Shown: piece by piece, positions 49,831 through 58,241 of the stretch
Position numbering within the stretch: the stretch's first letter is position 1
How the letters are laid out: each line of letters starts with the position of its first letter
Assembly: GCA_051251595.1 (NCBI GenBank)
Contig: JBPOFA010000002.1
Location: 62,001-126,000, forward strand
Direction of reading: 5' to 3'
DNA from: NORP110 sp051251595
Lineage (GTDB): Bacteria > Pseudomonadota > Alphaproteobacteria > Rhodobacterales > Rhodobacteraceae
Length of the DNA: 64,000 nucleotides
Translations under genes and position numbers: made by a program
The notes under the pieces: generated by a model
Told to the model about the DNA's origin: nothing
Seen by the model: only the letters and a program-made list of their open reading frames with translations
Databases searched by the model: none

Positions 49831-51645
49831 TTACTCTTCCCACCACCACACATCCGGCTGAAACCCGATCCAGTCGCCATACATGGGCAGTCTTTCAGGA
49901 AAATGCAGGCGTCTATCGTGGGCTTGACGTGAATAGTCGGCAAACCAGATCGGGATCACATAGCGGCCCGTCGTCAGCACCCGGTCCAATGCCTTCACCG
50001 CAGATCTGAATTCGGTCTGATCGGCAGAGTTCAGCATCTTATCAATCATCGCCTCGGCCGCGGGGCTGTTCATGCCCATCCAATTGCGCGTGCCGGGGTT
50101 ATCGATCCCGTCGGCGCCCCAGTACAGGTTTTGCTCACTTCCGGGGGACAAGGACAAGCCGCGCAGGTAATAGGCCATGTCAAAGTCATAGACATTGGTG
50201 CGTTCATTATATTGGGCGCCGTCCACAACAGTGATTTTTGGCGTAATGCCAATGCGTTCAAGGCCCGATGTGTATAGGTCGATGATAGTCTGTGTCTCTG
50301 TTGATCCCTGGTTGAGCAGGATTTCAAACGTAAAGTCCTGCCCGTTTGCGTTCTTCATCTGGCCGTCTTGAACGGTCCAGCCGGCCTGTTCCATCAAGTC
50401 CAAGGCTTTTGCAATATTGGCACGGTTGCGTTCGCTGCCGTTGCTGACGGGCAATTCATAGCCTTCCAGCGCGCCGGGCAACAACTCATCCGCAAAGGGT
50501 TCCAGAAAGGCGCGGACCTGGCCGGTTGCCGGGCCGCTGTCCATGCCCAGAACTGAGTTGGAGAAATAGCTTGTGATGCGGGGCTGTTCGCCGCCGGTTA
50601 TCGCTTCGTTGATATATTCAAAGTTGAACGCGTGGATCATGGCATCGCGCACGCGCCAATCTTTAAAGGCATCCCGGCGTGTGTTCATCACAAAGCCGAT
50701 GATCCCGGATGGACGTTTATGCGGGATGATGGATTTCACGACCTCGCCGGACTTCACACGGGGGAAGTCATATTGGCTATCCCATTTGGCGGCGTTGTTT
50801 TCGCGATAGGCATTTGCATTCCCGGCTTTAAAGGCCTCAAACACGATGTCGCCATCGCCGTAAAAGTCATAACGGATTTCGTCAAAATTGGCCTGACCGC
50901 GCATAAAGGGCAGGTCCTTGCCCCAATAATCCGGGTTCCGCTTAAGCGAGATGTAGCGACCCGGTTCAAAGCTGTCGATCATGTAAGGGGAGGACCCGAT
51001 CGGCACGACGTTAAAGCCGCTTTCCTGAAAGTCCCGGCCATCCCATTGCGCCTTTTTCAGGATCGGCCGCATGCCCATCAACAGGGCCAATTCCTTGTTG
51101 TCGCTGTTAAATGTGAACTTCACCGAACGTGGTCCGGTCTGTTCCATCTTTTCAACTTGCGTCCAGCTTCCGTTGTAGCGGGGGTGGCCTTGGGTGCCCA
51201 ATGTTTCGTAGGACCACATCACATCTTCGATGGTCACGGGGCTGCCATCGGAAAATTTTGCCTCTGGCCGAAGGGTGAATTCAACCCATTCGCGATTCGG
51301 TCCGGTGTCTATCGATTCGGCCAAAAGACCGTAAAGTGTGAAAGGTTCGTCGTAAGACCGGCCCATAAGTGTTTCAAAAACATGCGCCCTCACGGCCCAT
51401 GGGGCGCGGCCCTTGAGGATGTGTGGATTGAGCGAATCGAAACTTCCCGGCTGGGCAAAAACGATTTTTCCACCTTTGGGCGCATCGGGGTTCGCATATG
51501 GAAGCGACACAAAATCGGGTGGGAGATCTGGCTCCCCATACATAGCTATTGCGTGCTGCGGCTCTGCCGAGGCCGTTCCGACGGAAAAAAGCAGCGCGAT
51601 TGAGGCCAATAAATTATGAGTTTTTAGGAAAAAGTCCGGTTTCAT
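49831..51645 (-). CDS. Extracellular solute-binding protein, YejA (peptide/microcin C) type, orphan
   Basis: A 604-residue periplasmic binding protein of family 5: signal peptide LLASIALLFSVGTASAE (cleavage near residue 28), AIAMYGEPDLPPDFVSLPYANPDAPKGG and FDSLNPHILKGRAPW at the mature start, YWGKDLPFMRGQANFDEIRYD and the end MYGDWIGFQPDVWWWEE, a pattern of the YejA branch (oligopeptide/microcin C import). No permease or ATPase genes follow within the next gene (arsC), so it must work with a transporter coded elsewhere or act alone. The candidate sRNA starts divergently 115 bases upstream. Confidence 0.88.
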   Translation of the reverse strand: MKPDFFLKTHNLLASIALLFSVGTASAEPQHAIAMYGEPDLPPDFVSLPYANPDAPKGGKIVFAQPGSFDSLNPHILKGRAPWAVRAHVFETLMGRSYDEPFTLYGLLAESIDTGPNREWVEFTLRPEAKFSDGSPVTIEDVMWSYETLGTQGHPRYNGSWTQVEKMEQTGPRSVKFTFNSDNKELALLMGMRPILKKAQWDGRDFQESGFNVVPIGSSPYMIDSFEPGRYISLKRNPDYWGKDLPFMRGQANFDEIRYDFYGDGDIVFEAFKAGNANAYRENNAAKWDSQYDFPRVKSGEVVKSIIPHKRPSGIIGFVMNTRRDAFKDWRVRDAMIHAFNFEYINEAITGGEQPRITSYFSNSVLGMDSGPATGQVRAFLEPFADELLPGALEGYELPVSNGSERNRANIAKALDLMEQAGWTVQDGQMKNANGQDFTFEILLNQGSTETQTIIDLYTSGLERIGITPKITVVDGAQYNERTNVYDFDMAYYLRGLSLSPGSEQNLYWGADGIDNPGTRNWMGMNSPAAEAMIDKMLNSADQTEFRSAVKALDRVLTTGRYVIPIWFADYSRQAHDRRLHFPERLPMYGDWIGFQPDVWWWEE

Positions 51646-51724
51646 CTCGGCAACAATCCTTCTTTGCGCTTGATTTGTTCACCCAAAGCCTACCGATGTC
51701 TTTTAACCTTTTCAAACTTTTAGC

Positions 51725-51753
51725 TTGGCCAAGGGCAATCCGTCGCGTATAAA
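51725..51753 (+). promoter_or_regulatory. Promoter of the candidate small RNA
   Basis: TTGGCC (51725-51730) and TATAAA (51748-51753) have the ideal 17-base spacing of a sigma-70-type promoter. It points to the right, away from the solute-binding protein gene, and would start RNA near 51760. Confidence 0.6.
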
Positions 51754-51759
51754 AGCCTT

Positions 51760-51836
51760 ACTGCTCGATAGGTTTCTTGCCTGTATGAAACCTGCCTCAA
51801 TAACTTAACGCCCGCCTTGTGCGGGCGTTTTTTTTA
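51760..51836 (+). ncRNA. Candidate small RNA of about 77 nt, novel or unrecognised
   Basis: Between a sigma-70-like promoter and a strong terminator lies a transcript with no open frame worth calling. Hairpin 1 is AGGTTTC (51770-51776) with GAAACCT (51787-51793), loop TTGCCTGTAT; a single-stranded stretch GCCTCAATAACTTA follows; then the terminator stem and eight T residues. The layout (5' hairpin, open linker, intrinsic terminator) is that of a trans-acting sRNA. No plus-strand gene upstream needs this terminator, since the next plus gene to the left ends at 46623. I do not recognise the family; targets are unknown. Confidence 0.6.
51807..51835 (+). terminator. Terminator of the candidate small RNA
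   Basis: AACGCCCGC (51807-51815) pairs with GCGGGCGTT (51821-51829) around loop CTTGT, followed by T up to 51835 (eight T from 51828). Strong Rho-independent signal on the plus strand. Confidence 0.92.
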
Positions 51837-51934
51837 TTGGGTTGGTATTTTTCGCAAAGCTCTGATAGCCGAAACGCAAATGCCGTGTCGCATTTGACGT
51901 GGCTGCCTTACACGCTGATTGGATCGGAGACGCA

Positions 51935-52708
51935 ATGACTTTATCAGGCAAAACCGCAATTGTTACTGGATCGAACTCTGGCATTGGGCTTGGGGTCGCG
52001 CAAGAACTGGCGGCGGCCGGGGCGAACATCGTTCTGAATTCATTTACCGATACAGATGAAGACCATGCGCTCGCCCGCGACCTTGCCCAAACCCATGGGG
52101 TAGAGGCGCAGTATATCCGGGCCGACATGTCGGACGCTGCCGATTGCCGCAGTTTGGTGGAACGTGCGGGGCGCTGCGATATTCTGGTAAACAATGCCGG
52201 CATTCAGCATGTCGCCCCAATTGACGAATTCCCGGTCGATAAATGGAACGCGATCATCGCGATCAACCTTAGCTCTGCGTTTCACACGACGGCTGCGGCC
52301 CTGCCAAAGATGCGTCAGGCAGGTTGGGGCAGGGTGGTCAATATTGCGTCCGCCCATGGCCTGACGGCCTCTCCCTATAAATCAGCTTACATCGCCGCCA
52401 AACACGGTGTCGTCGGGTTGACCAAGACAACGGCACTGGAAACGGCTGAAGAACAGATCACCTGCAATGCGATCTGTCCGGGCTATGTGCTGACCCCTTT
52501 GATCGAGTCGCAAATCCCCGATCAAATGAAAACCCACGGCATGGATCGTGAAACGGTGATCAAACAGGTGATGCTGGAACGCCAGCCATCGCGTGAATTT
52601 GCCACGACGCAGCAAATTGGCGGCACGACCGTGTTTTTGTGTTCTCCTGCGGCGGATCAGATCACTGGTACGACGATCAGCGTCGATGGTGGCTGGACCG
52701 CGCTTTAA
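51935..52708 (+). CDS. bdhA: 3-hydroxybutyrate dehydrogenase
   Basis: NAD-dependent oxidation of D-3-hydroxybutyrate to acetoacetate in PHB turnover. A 257-residue SDR: TGSNSGIGLG nucleotide site (about residues 11-20), NNAGIQHVAPI, the catalytic Tyr/Lys SAYIAAKHGVVG (about residues 150-161) and the BdhA-type Gln/Lys/His region ICPGYVLTPLIE. The C-terminal FLCSPAADQITGTTISVDGGWTAL fits. ATG 51935; the track frame opens earlier at 51899. Ends 4 bases inside the convergent exporter gene. Confidence 0.93.
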   Translation: MTLSGKTAIVTGSNSGIGLGVAQELAAAGANIVLNSFTDTDEDHALARDLAQTHGVEAQYIRADMSDAADCRSLVERAGRCDILVNNAGIQHVAPIDEFPVDKWNAIIAINLSSAFHTTAAALPKMRQAGWGRVVNIASAHGLTASPYKSAYIAAKHGVVGLTKTTALETAEEQITCNAICPGYVLTPLIESQIPDQMKTHGMDRETVIKQVMLERQPSREFATTQQIGGTTVFLCSPAADQITGTTISVDGGWTAL

Positions 52709-53316
52709 TGCGCTGACAGCAAAAGGCTGAGCGACAGAACCCACATCACGGCCCCTATCCCCACATCCAACAGGCGCCACGCTTTGGTGGATTGCATGAT
52801 GGGGGCCAACAGGCGTGCGCCGTAGCCCAGGGAAAAGAAGAACACAAAAGAAGCCGTGACGGCGCCAATCGCGAACGCGGTTTTCGTTGCCGTGCTGTTG
52901 AATTGGGTGGAAACCGCACCGATCAGGCCAAGCGTATCCAGATAGACATGTGGGTTAAGCCAGGTGAAGGCTGCGGCCGTTGCGAGCGTGGGCCACAGCC
53001 CCAAGGAACGCCCCTCTAACACCATGTCGTAATCCCCGCGATAAGCGGCCAAAAAGCGCATCAGTCCGTAGACCGCCAAAAAGGCCGCGCCGCCAAAGGC
53101 CATGAGTTTGGGGAAGATCGGGAAATAGGACACAAGCGCGCCAAAGCCGACAATGCCCGCCAAGATCAACACCGCGTCTGACAGGGCGCAAAGAAGGCAC
53201 AGCCAAAAGACATGGGCCTTTATCAGCCCCTGACGCAGGACAAACGCATTTTGCGCGCCAATCGCCAAGATAAGTGAAAACCCTGTCAGAAACCCAGTTG
53301 TCGCAGCCGCGATCAT
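52705..53316 (-). CDS. argO: LysE/ArgO-family amino acid exporter
   Basis: A 203-residue inner-membrane exporter of the LysE family: FSLILAIGAQNAFVLRQGL at about residues 13-31 with the conserved GxQN region, five or six helices, and TWLNPHVYLDTLGLIG (about residues 118-133) typical of ArgO (arginine) and LysE (lysine). Which basic amino acid it exports is not clear. No adjacent LysG/ArgP-type regulator is seen. Confidence 0.88.
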   Translation of the reverse strand: MIAAATTGFLTGFSLILAIGAQNAFVLRQGLIKAHVFWLCLLCALSDAVLILAGIVGFGALVSYFPIFPKLMAFGGAAFLAVYGLMRFLAAYRGDYDMVLEGRSLGLWPTLATAAAFTWLNPHVYLDTLGLIGAVSTQFNSTATKTAFAIGAVTASFVFFFSLGYGARLLAPIMQSTKAWRLLDVGIGAVMWVLSLSLLLSAH

Positions 53317-53322
53317 TCAGGA

Positions 53323-54021
53323 TCAGCCGTCAAACGGCAATTCAGGCGTGTTGGCGTCTTTTTCCGGTGGATAGACAAGCCCGGCTGAGATCACCAGTTT
53401 GGCTGCATCCTCGACCGTCATATCAAGCTCTATGACGTCGGATTGTGGAACGAACAGCAAGAAACCCGATGTCGGGTTGGGGGTGGTCGGCAAAAAGACT
53501 GAAATCATCTGTTCGTCTTTTGGGATGCGCGTGTTGACCTCGCCCTTTGTGGTGGTCGAGATAAAGGCAACAGCCCAAATCCCTTTGCGCGGATATTCCA
53601 CCAAACAGGCCCGTTCAAACGAGGTGTCTGTTTGCGCAAAGACAGTTTCGGCGATCTGCTTTAGCCCGTTGTAAAGCGATCGGACGACGGGCATCCGGTC
53701 GACCATAGATTCGGCCCAGGCCAAAAAGGAACGCCCGATAAACCCTTTGGCCAACCAGCCGACAATCACCGTAAAGATCAAAAAGATGACAACGCCGACG
53801 CCGCGCAGGTTGATCCCGATATATTGATCCGGACGATAATGCGATGGCACAAAGGGTAAAACCCAGCTGTCGATCCAACCGATCACGGTCAGGATCAGAT
53901 AGATGGTCAGACTGATGGGGGCCACAACGACAAGGCCGGTCAGAAAGTTGGCCCGAAGACGCGGAAACAGCCGCCGCTTTTTGCGCGTTTCCTCGTGCTC
54001 TTCTTCGAATGGGTTTGTCAT
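53323..54021 (-). CDS. DUF502 membrane protein
   Basis: A 232-residue protein with two transmembrane helices (about 26-48 LTGLVVVAPISLTIYLILTV, and 72-93) and the DUF502 block SFLAWAESMVDRMPVVRSLYN, then VFLPTTPNPTSGFLLFVP (about residues 176-193). Function unknown; plant and bacterial relatives are thought to sit at membranes. Basic Arg/Lys cluster KKRRLFPRLR precedes helix 1. It is 6 bases from the argO-like stop. Confidence 0.88.
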   Translation of the reverse strand: MTNPFEEEHEETRKKRRLFPRLRANFLTGLVVVAPISLTIYLILTVIGWIDSWVLPFVPSHYRPDQYIGINLRGVGVVIFLIFTVIVGWLAKGFIGRSFLAWAESMVDRMPVVRSLYNGLKQIAETVFAQTDTSFERACLVEYPRKGIWAVAFISTTTKGEVNTRIPKDEQMISVFLPTTPNPTSGFLLFVPQSDVIELDMTVEDAAKLVISAGLVYPPEKDANTPELPFDG

Positions 54022-54103
54022 TGGTGTAAGACTTTCTATCGCTCTGCAAGAAATAGGGAGTTAAAGCCGTTGCGACAACATATTGTGGTAATCTTTGGGG
54101 ATC

Positions 54104-55018
54104 TTATTCCTGCATTGCCGTGAATTTGCCCGCAATTTCAGCACCTAGTCGTGCGTTGTTAAGCACCAAAGCGATATTGGCCGTCAAGGATTGACCGTCG
54201 GTGAGTTCGTAAATTCTTTGCAACAAGAACGGCGTGACATTCTTTGCACTGATTCCGGCCGCGTCCGCTTCGGACAGGGCCGTTTCGATGGCGTGGGTCA
54301 GGTCTTGGGATGGAATTTCAGCGTCTGATGGAATCGGGTTTGCGACCAACTGCCCGCCGCTCAGGCCCAAAGCTTCTCGCGTCAGCTGGGCCTTGGCGAT
54401 TGAGCCTGCGTCATCCATGCGGATCGGACCGGGCAGGCCGGATGACCGGGACCAAAATGCAGGAAAGTCGTCCTGTCCGTAGCAGATGACCGGCACGCCA
54501 AGCGTTTCCAGCACCTCTAGCGTTTTGGGAAGATCCAAAATCGCCTTGGCCCCGGCGGCAATGACCGTCACCGGGGTCTTGGAAAATTCGTGCAGGTCGG
54601 CAGAGATGTCAAAGCTTTGATCCGCCCCGCGATGCACGCCGCCAATGCCGCCTGTGGCAAAGACTTTGATCCCTGCCATATGGGCGATGATCATCGTGGC
54701 GGCCACGGTTGTCGCCCCGGTCGTACCTTTGGCCACGCAGGCTGCAAGATCCGCGCGGGACAGCTTTTCTACGTTTTGGGCCTGCCCAAGCGCGTCCAGC
54801 TGATCCGGGTCCAGCCCGACACAGATCTGGCCATCGATCACGGCAATGGTTGCGGGCACCGCGCCTGCTGCGCGGATTTCATCCTCTACCCGGCGGGCGG
54901 TCTGGATGTTTTCCGGATAGGGCATGCCGTGGGTGATGATGGTCGATTCCAGCGCAACAATCGGCGCGTTCGCGTCCCGTGCGGCGGCGACCTCTGCTGA
55001 AAAAACGGGGGTGATCAT
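54104..55018 (-). CDS. psuG: Pseudouridine-5'-phosphate glycosidase
   Basis: Splits pseudouridine 5'-phosphate to uracil and ribose 5-phosphate. The 304 residues have the PsuG marks IVALESTIITHGMPYPENI, GTTGATTVAATMIIAHMAGI, and VFATGGIGGVHRGADQSFDIS, then FSKTPVTVIAAGAKAILDLPKTLEVLETLG and SRSSGLPGPIRMDDA. The ATG overlaps the psuK stop by 4 bases, so psuK and psuG are one unit for scavenging pseudouridine from RNA breakdown. Confidence 0.94.
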   Translation of the reverse strand: MITPVFSAEVAAARDANAPIVALESTIITHGMPYPENIQTARRVEDEIRAAGAVPATIAVIDGQICVGLDPDQLDALGQAQNVEKLSRADLAACVAKGTTGATTVAATMIIAHMAGIKVFATGGIGGVHRGADQSFDISADLHEFSKTPVTVIAAGAKAILDLPKTLEVLETLGVPVICYGQDDFPAFWSRSSGLPGPIRMDDAGSIAKAQLTREALGLSGGQLVANPIPSDAEIPSQDLTHAIETALSEADAAGISAKNVTPFLLQRIYELTDGQSLTANIALVLNNARLGAEIAGKFTAMQE

Positions 55019-55908
55019 GAATGGGTGTCTCCTGAAACGTAATTCGCTGCTGCTTGTAAGGCAGAGCGTAGGGCATCGGTGCCAGAGGCACCGGAATGTT
55101 CTGCGGCGATATGGGCCGCCATGAATGTATCCCCCGCGCCTGTCACGCGCGTCACCAAAACCTCTGGCGGGGCTGCGCTGATCAGGCCATCTGGCCCGCA
55201 GGCAGCGGCGGTTTTGCCGCCATCGGTCACCAAGACCCGGTGCGCGCCACGTTTGCGCAGCGCCTCTGCCCCTTCAATGGCAGAGCCAAAGGCGCGGTTG
55301 CACAGCAAACCGGCCTCTTCCAGATTGAGGTAGAGCGTCGCTGTTGGATGCGACAGCAAAGGCAAGAGACGTTCCGCTTTGCCCGGGCTGGCCGGGGCCA
55401 CGCGCAGATCGGCTGCGCGAAATAGCGGGCTTTGGGAAATTTCGGTCAGCAAGGCTTCGGTCAAATTGCCATCCAGCGCGATTGGGCCTGCATATGGCGT
55501 CTTTTCTGATCCCAATGTGCCGTCCTGAAGCGGGCGCAGGATTTTGTCATCTGCGGCCTCTAGCGAATGGGCATCGGCAATGGCAGCGATCAGGCCGTTG
55601 GCCCCTTCGACCGCCATATAGCGATCTGTCGGCAAATCCTGAGAGCGGTACACATGGTCCGTCTGGATGCCCATGCGGTTCGCGGCGGATAGCAGTTCAG
55701 CGCCTTCTTCGTCTTGACCGATGGCCGTCAGAATGGCGGGGGTCATGTCAAAGCGGCGCAGCGTCATGGCGATGTTCATTGCAACCCCGCCGGGCAGTCG
55801 CGTGATCCGGCCCGGCACGTCAGAGCCGACCTTCATATGGCTGGATGAACGGCCGATAACATCCCACAGGACAGAGCCGATACATAATATGTCAGGAGCA
55901 TGTGTCAT
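55015..55908 (-). CDS. psuK: PfkB-family carbohydrate kinase, likely pseudouridine kinase
   Basis: Predicted to phosphorylate pseudouridine before PsuG cuts it. The 297-residue ribokinase-like enzyme has the N-terminal PfkB motif PGGVAMNIAMTLRRFDM (about residues 39-55) and the C-terminal catalytic VTGAGDTFMAAHIAA (Asp near residue 260). The assignment to pseudouridine rests on the overlapped psuG downstream, and not on the residues alone. Confidence 0.87.
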   Translation of the reverse strand: MTHAPDILCIGSVLWDVIGRSSSHMKVGSDVPGRITRLPGGVAMNIAMTLRRFDMTPAILTAIGQDEEGAELLSAANRMGIQTDHVYRSQDLPTDRYMAVEGANGLIAAIADAHSLEAADDKILRPLQDGTLGSEKTPYAGPIALDGNLTEALLTEISQSPLFRAADLRVAPASPGKAERLLPLLSHPTATLYLNLEEAGLLCNRAFGSAIEGAEALRKRGAHRVLVTDGGKTAAACGPDGLISAAPPEVLVTRVTGAGDTFMAAHIAAEHSGASGTDALRSALQAAANYVSGDTHS

Positions 55909-55971
55909 ACTGACGTTGTGACCACTGCGGCAATGCTTGGCAAGTGGGTATCCTGCGGGGCAGGGCGCGAC

Positions 55972-56001
55972 AAAAAAGGGCGACCCAGTTCAGGGCCGCC
56001 C
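55972..56001 (-). terminator. Terminator of the amino-acid-type ABC operon
   Basis: On the minus strand, GGGCGGCCC pairs with GGGTCGCCC (one G-T wobble) around a 6-base loop and is followed by six T residues. It ends the transporter operon after the binding-protein gene. Confidence 0.85.
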
Positions 56002-56028
56002 GTCTTGAAAAGCTATGTCTTACGCGGA

Positions 56029-56823
56029 TTAGAGCGTTGGCAATGGTGGCAGTTCCTGACCAAGCCATTTGATTGACAGATCGTTCAGAACGCCGCCCAG
56101 TTTTTTGTGCAATACGAAGACGTTAACCCACTGAAGCATGTTCATTTCACCAGATTTCACACCGATGAAGGCCGGGGACTGGCGCACGACGAATTTGGTT
56201 TCCAGCGCGAGTTCAGGGTTTTCGGACGCCATTTTCGCCGCAACGGTGTTGCCGGTGACAAGCACATCAACCTGACCTGCAAGATAGGCCGAAAGCGTCG
56301 CTGCGTTGTCGCCAAAACGAATAAGTTCTGCGTCCTCTGGCAGCATTTTAGACAGTTCCAGATCCTCGATCGTGCCGCCTGTTACGCCTGCCTTAAGGCC
56401 GCTTAGGTCTGCAGGGGATGTGACGGCGACATCAGGCGCTGCGAATGCGCCGGAAAAGAACGGTGCGTAAGCGGCGGAAAACCAGATTGATTTTGCGCGC
56501 TCAGGGTTGGCGCCCATAGAAGATACAACAAGGTCAACTGTGCCAGATGTCAGGAACGGGATGCGCTGTTTCGAGGTGATTGGCTTTAGCTCTAGTTCTA
56601 CGCCCAGATCCTCTGCGATCAATTTGGCAACATCGACATCATAGCCTTCATGCTCAAAGCTTTCGCCAACGGATCCGAAAGGTGGAAAGTTTTCTGGCAC
56701 GCCAATAACGATTGTGCCTTTGTCGAGGATGTCGCTCAGTTGATCGGCAGCGGCCTGCATCGGCAAAAGAGCGGCGGCACCAAGGGCACCAGCGACGAGT
56801 GTTGAACGAAGTTTACCAAACAT
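56029..56823 (-). CDS. Periplasmic binding protein of an amino-acid-type ABC importer
   Basis: A 264-residue family-3 solute-binding protein with a signal peptide (LVAGALGAAALLPMQAAA, cleavage near residue 26). Core: DILDKGTIVIGVPENFPPFGS, YDVDVAKLIAEDLGVELELKP, RIPFLTSGTVDLVVSSMG, and the late VRQSPAFIGVKSGEMNMLQW. The ligand is unknown; the family binds amino acids and like compounds. It is the last gene of the operon ATPase-permease-permease-binding protein, next to an RpiR regulator with matching operators. Confidence 0.9.
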   Translation of the reverse strand: MFGKLRSTLVAGALGAAALLPMQAAADQLSDILDKGTIVIGVPENFPPFGSVGESFEHEGYDVDVAKLIAEDLGVELELKPITSKQRIPFLTSGTVDLVVSSMGANPERAKSIWFSAAYAPFFSGAFAAPDVAVTSPADLSGLKAGVTGGTIEDLELSKMLPEDAELIRFGDNAATLSAYLAGQVDVLVTGNTVAAKMASENPELALETKFVVRQSPAFIGVKSGEMNMLQWVNVFVLHKKLGGVLNDLSIKWLGQELPPLPTL

Positions 56824-56859
56824 GGGTTTTCCTTTGTTGTTGGATAAGACGGGATGGGT

Positions 56860-57549
56860 TTAGCGGGTTTTTCCCATGGCCTGTTTGCGTTCCATCGATT
56901 TGGACCATTGAGAAAGCGGAAAGCAGAGCGCGAAATAGATCAGCGCGACGATTGGAAAGACGATGAAGGGTTCAGCGCCGGAGACCTGACTGTTGGCGAT
57001 TTTCTTGCCCCACCGCATCAGGTCGGTGAAGTCGATGATATAAGCCATCGACGTGCCTTTGATGACCTGCACCATAAAGCCGACGGTTGGCGGGGTCGCG
57101 ATGCGCAAGGCTTGTGGGGCGATGATATCCACCAGGGTCTGGCGAAAGGTCATCCCGAGGGCCAGGCTGCCTTCCCATTGACCGTTTGGCACGCTTTCGA
57201 GGGCGCCGCGCCAGACTTCGGACATGTAAGCGCTGGTGAACAATGTCAGCGAGACGCTGGCAGCCACCCAGGGGGACACGTTGATCTGAAAGAACGACGG
57301 CACACCAAGGCCGATCAAGAACAGCAGCATCAGCAGCGGAATGGATTGAAACAGCCAGATATAAGAGGTCGCAAAGATCCGTGCGGTTTTGTTGGGCAGG
57401 ATCTTTAGCACTGTCATCACAAGGCCGATCAGTCCGCCACCGACAAAGGCGATCAGCGACAGGTAGATCGTGTACTGGGTCGCATCCAGAAGGATAAACA
57501 GCATTTTGCCGTAAAAATCGCCGAAAATAGATTGTAGGAATGCAGTCAT
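56860..57549 (-). CDS. Amino-acid-type ABC transporter permease 1
   Basis: A 229-residue inner-membrane subunit of the HisMQ family: TIYLSLIAFVGGGLIGLVMTVL near the start, and the EAA loop SVPNGQWEGSLALGMTFRQT then LVDIIAPQALRIATPP (about residues 129-165) for contact with the ATPase. ATG 57549 overlaps the upstream permease stop by 4 bases (the longer frame from 57567 is rejected). Confidence 0.9.
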   Translation of the reverse strand: MTAFLQSIFGDFYGKMLFILLDATQYTIYLSLIAFVGGGLIGLVMTVLKILPNKTARIFATSYIWLFQSIPLLMLLFLIGLGVPSFFQINVSPWVAASVSLTLFTSAYMSEVWRGALESVPNGQWEGSLALGMTFRQTLVDIIAPQALRIATPPTVGFMVQVIKGTSMAYIIDFTDLMRWGKKIANSQVSGAEPFIVFPIVALIYFALCFPLSQWSKSMERKQAMGKTR

Positions 57550-58232
57550 CGGCTTTTCCCCCACCACGGAAACGCGGTTTTAAACAGGATCGCGAAGCCC
57601 CCTTTGAATGCGTAAACCATCAGCATGTAGAGAATGGTCAGGACGATGAAGACCTCAAAGTCGCGAAAGGTCCGGTCGGCCACGAAACGTCCCGCCCAGG
57701 TCAGATCCTTGACGCCAATTTCAGACACAAGACCTGTGGTCAGGAACAGAAACACGAACTGACTGGTCATGGACGGATAAACCTTGGCGACGGCCTGGGG
57801 CATGATCACATCAAAGATCGTTTGCCATCGGGTCATCCCAAGGGCCGCTGCGCCTTCTGTCTGGCCATCGGGCACGGACTGAATGCCGGCGCGGATGACC
57901 TCTCCGAAATAGGCAGAAAAGTTCAATGCGATGGCCAGCACGGCCGACGCCTCTAGCGACCAGGTATATCCAAGCAACAGGGGCAGGCCGAACACCACAA
58001 AGAACAATTGTACGATGAAGGGCGTGTTGCGGATGAATTCGACATAAGACACCGCAGGAATACGCAGCCACAGCGGCATGTCCCGCCCTTGGGCCAGCGC
58101 CAGCAGAACCCCAAATGCAATTCCAAAGAAGGATCCAACGACTGTCAGCCAGAAACTGTTCCACATCCCATAAAGAAGCGTTTCCAGATATTCTGGCGAC
58201 CTCCAGATTTCATAGAACCGAAAATCAAACAT
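57546..58232 (-). CDS. Amino-acid-type ABC transporter permease 2
   Basis: A 228-residue HisMQ-type subunit: TLLYGMWNSFWLTVVGSFFG near the start, FIRNTPFIVQLFFVVFGLPLLLG and EAA loop SVPDGQTEGAAALGMTRWQT then IFDVIMPQAVAKVYPS (about residues 120-155). It probably forms a heterodimer with permease 1. It ends in a 4-base overlap with the next permease and is 9 bases after the ATPase gene. Confidence 0.9.
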   Translation of the reverse strand: MFDFRFYEIWRSPEYLETLLYGMWNSFWLTVVGSFFGIAFGVLLALAQGRDMPLWLRIPAVSYVEFIRNTPFIVQLFFVVFGLPLLLGYTWSLEASAVLAIALNFSAYFGEVIRAGIQSVPDGQTEGAAALGMTRWQTIFDVIMPQAVAKVYPSMTSQFVFLFLTTGLVSEIGVKDLTWAGRFVADRTFRDFEVFIVLTILYMLMVYAFKGGFAILFKTAFPWWGKSR

Positions 58233-58241
58233 GTGCGGCCC

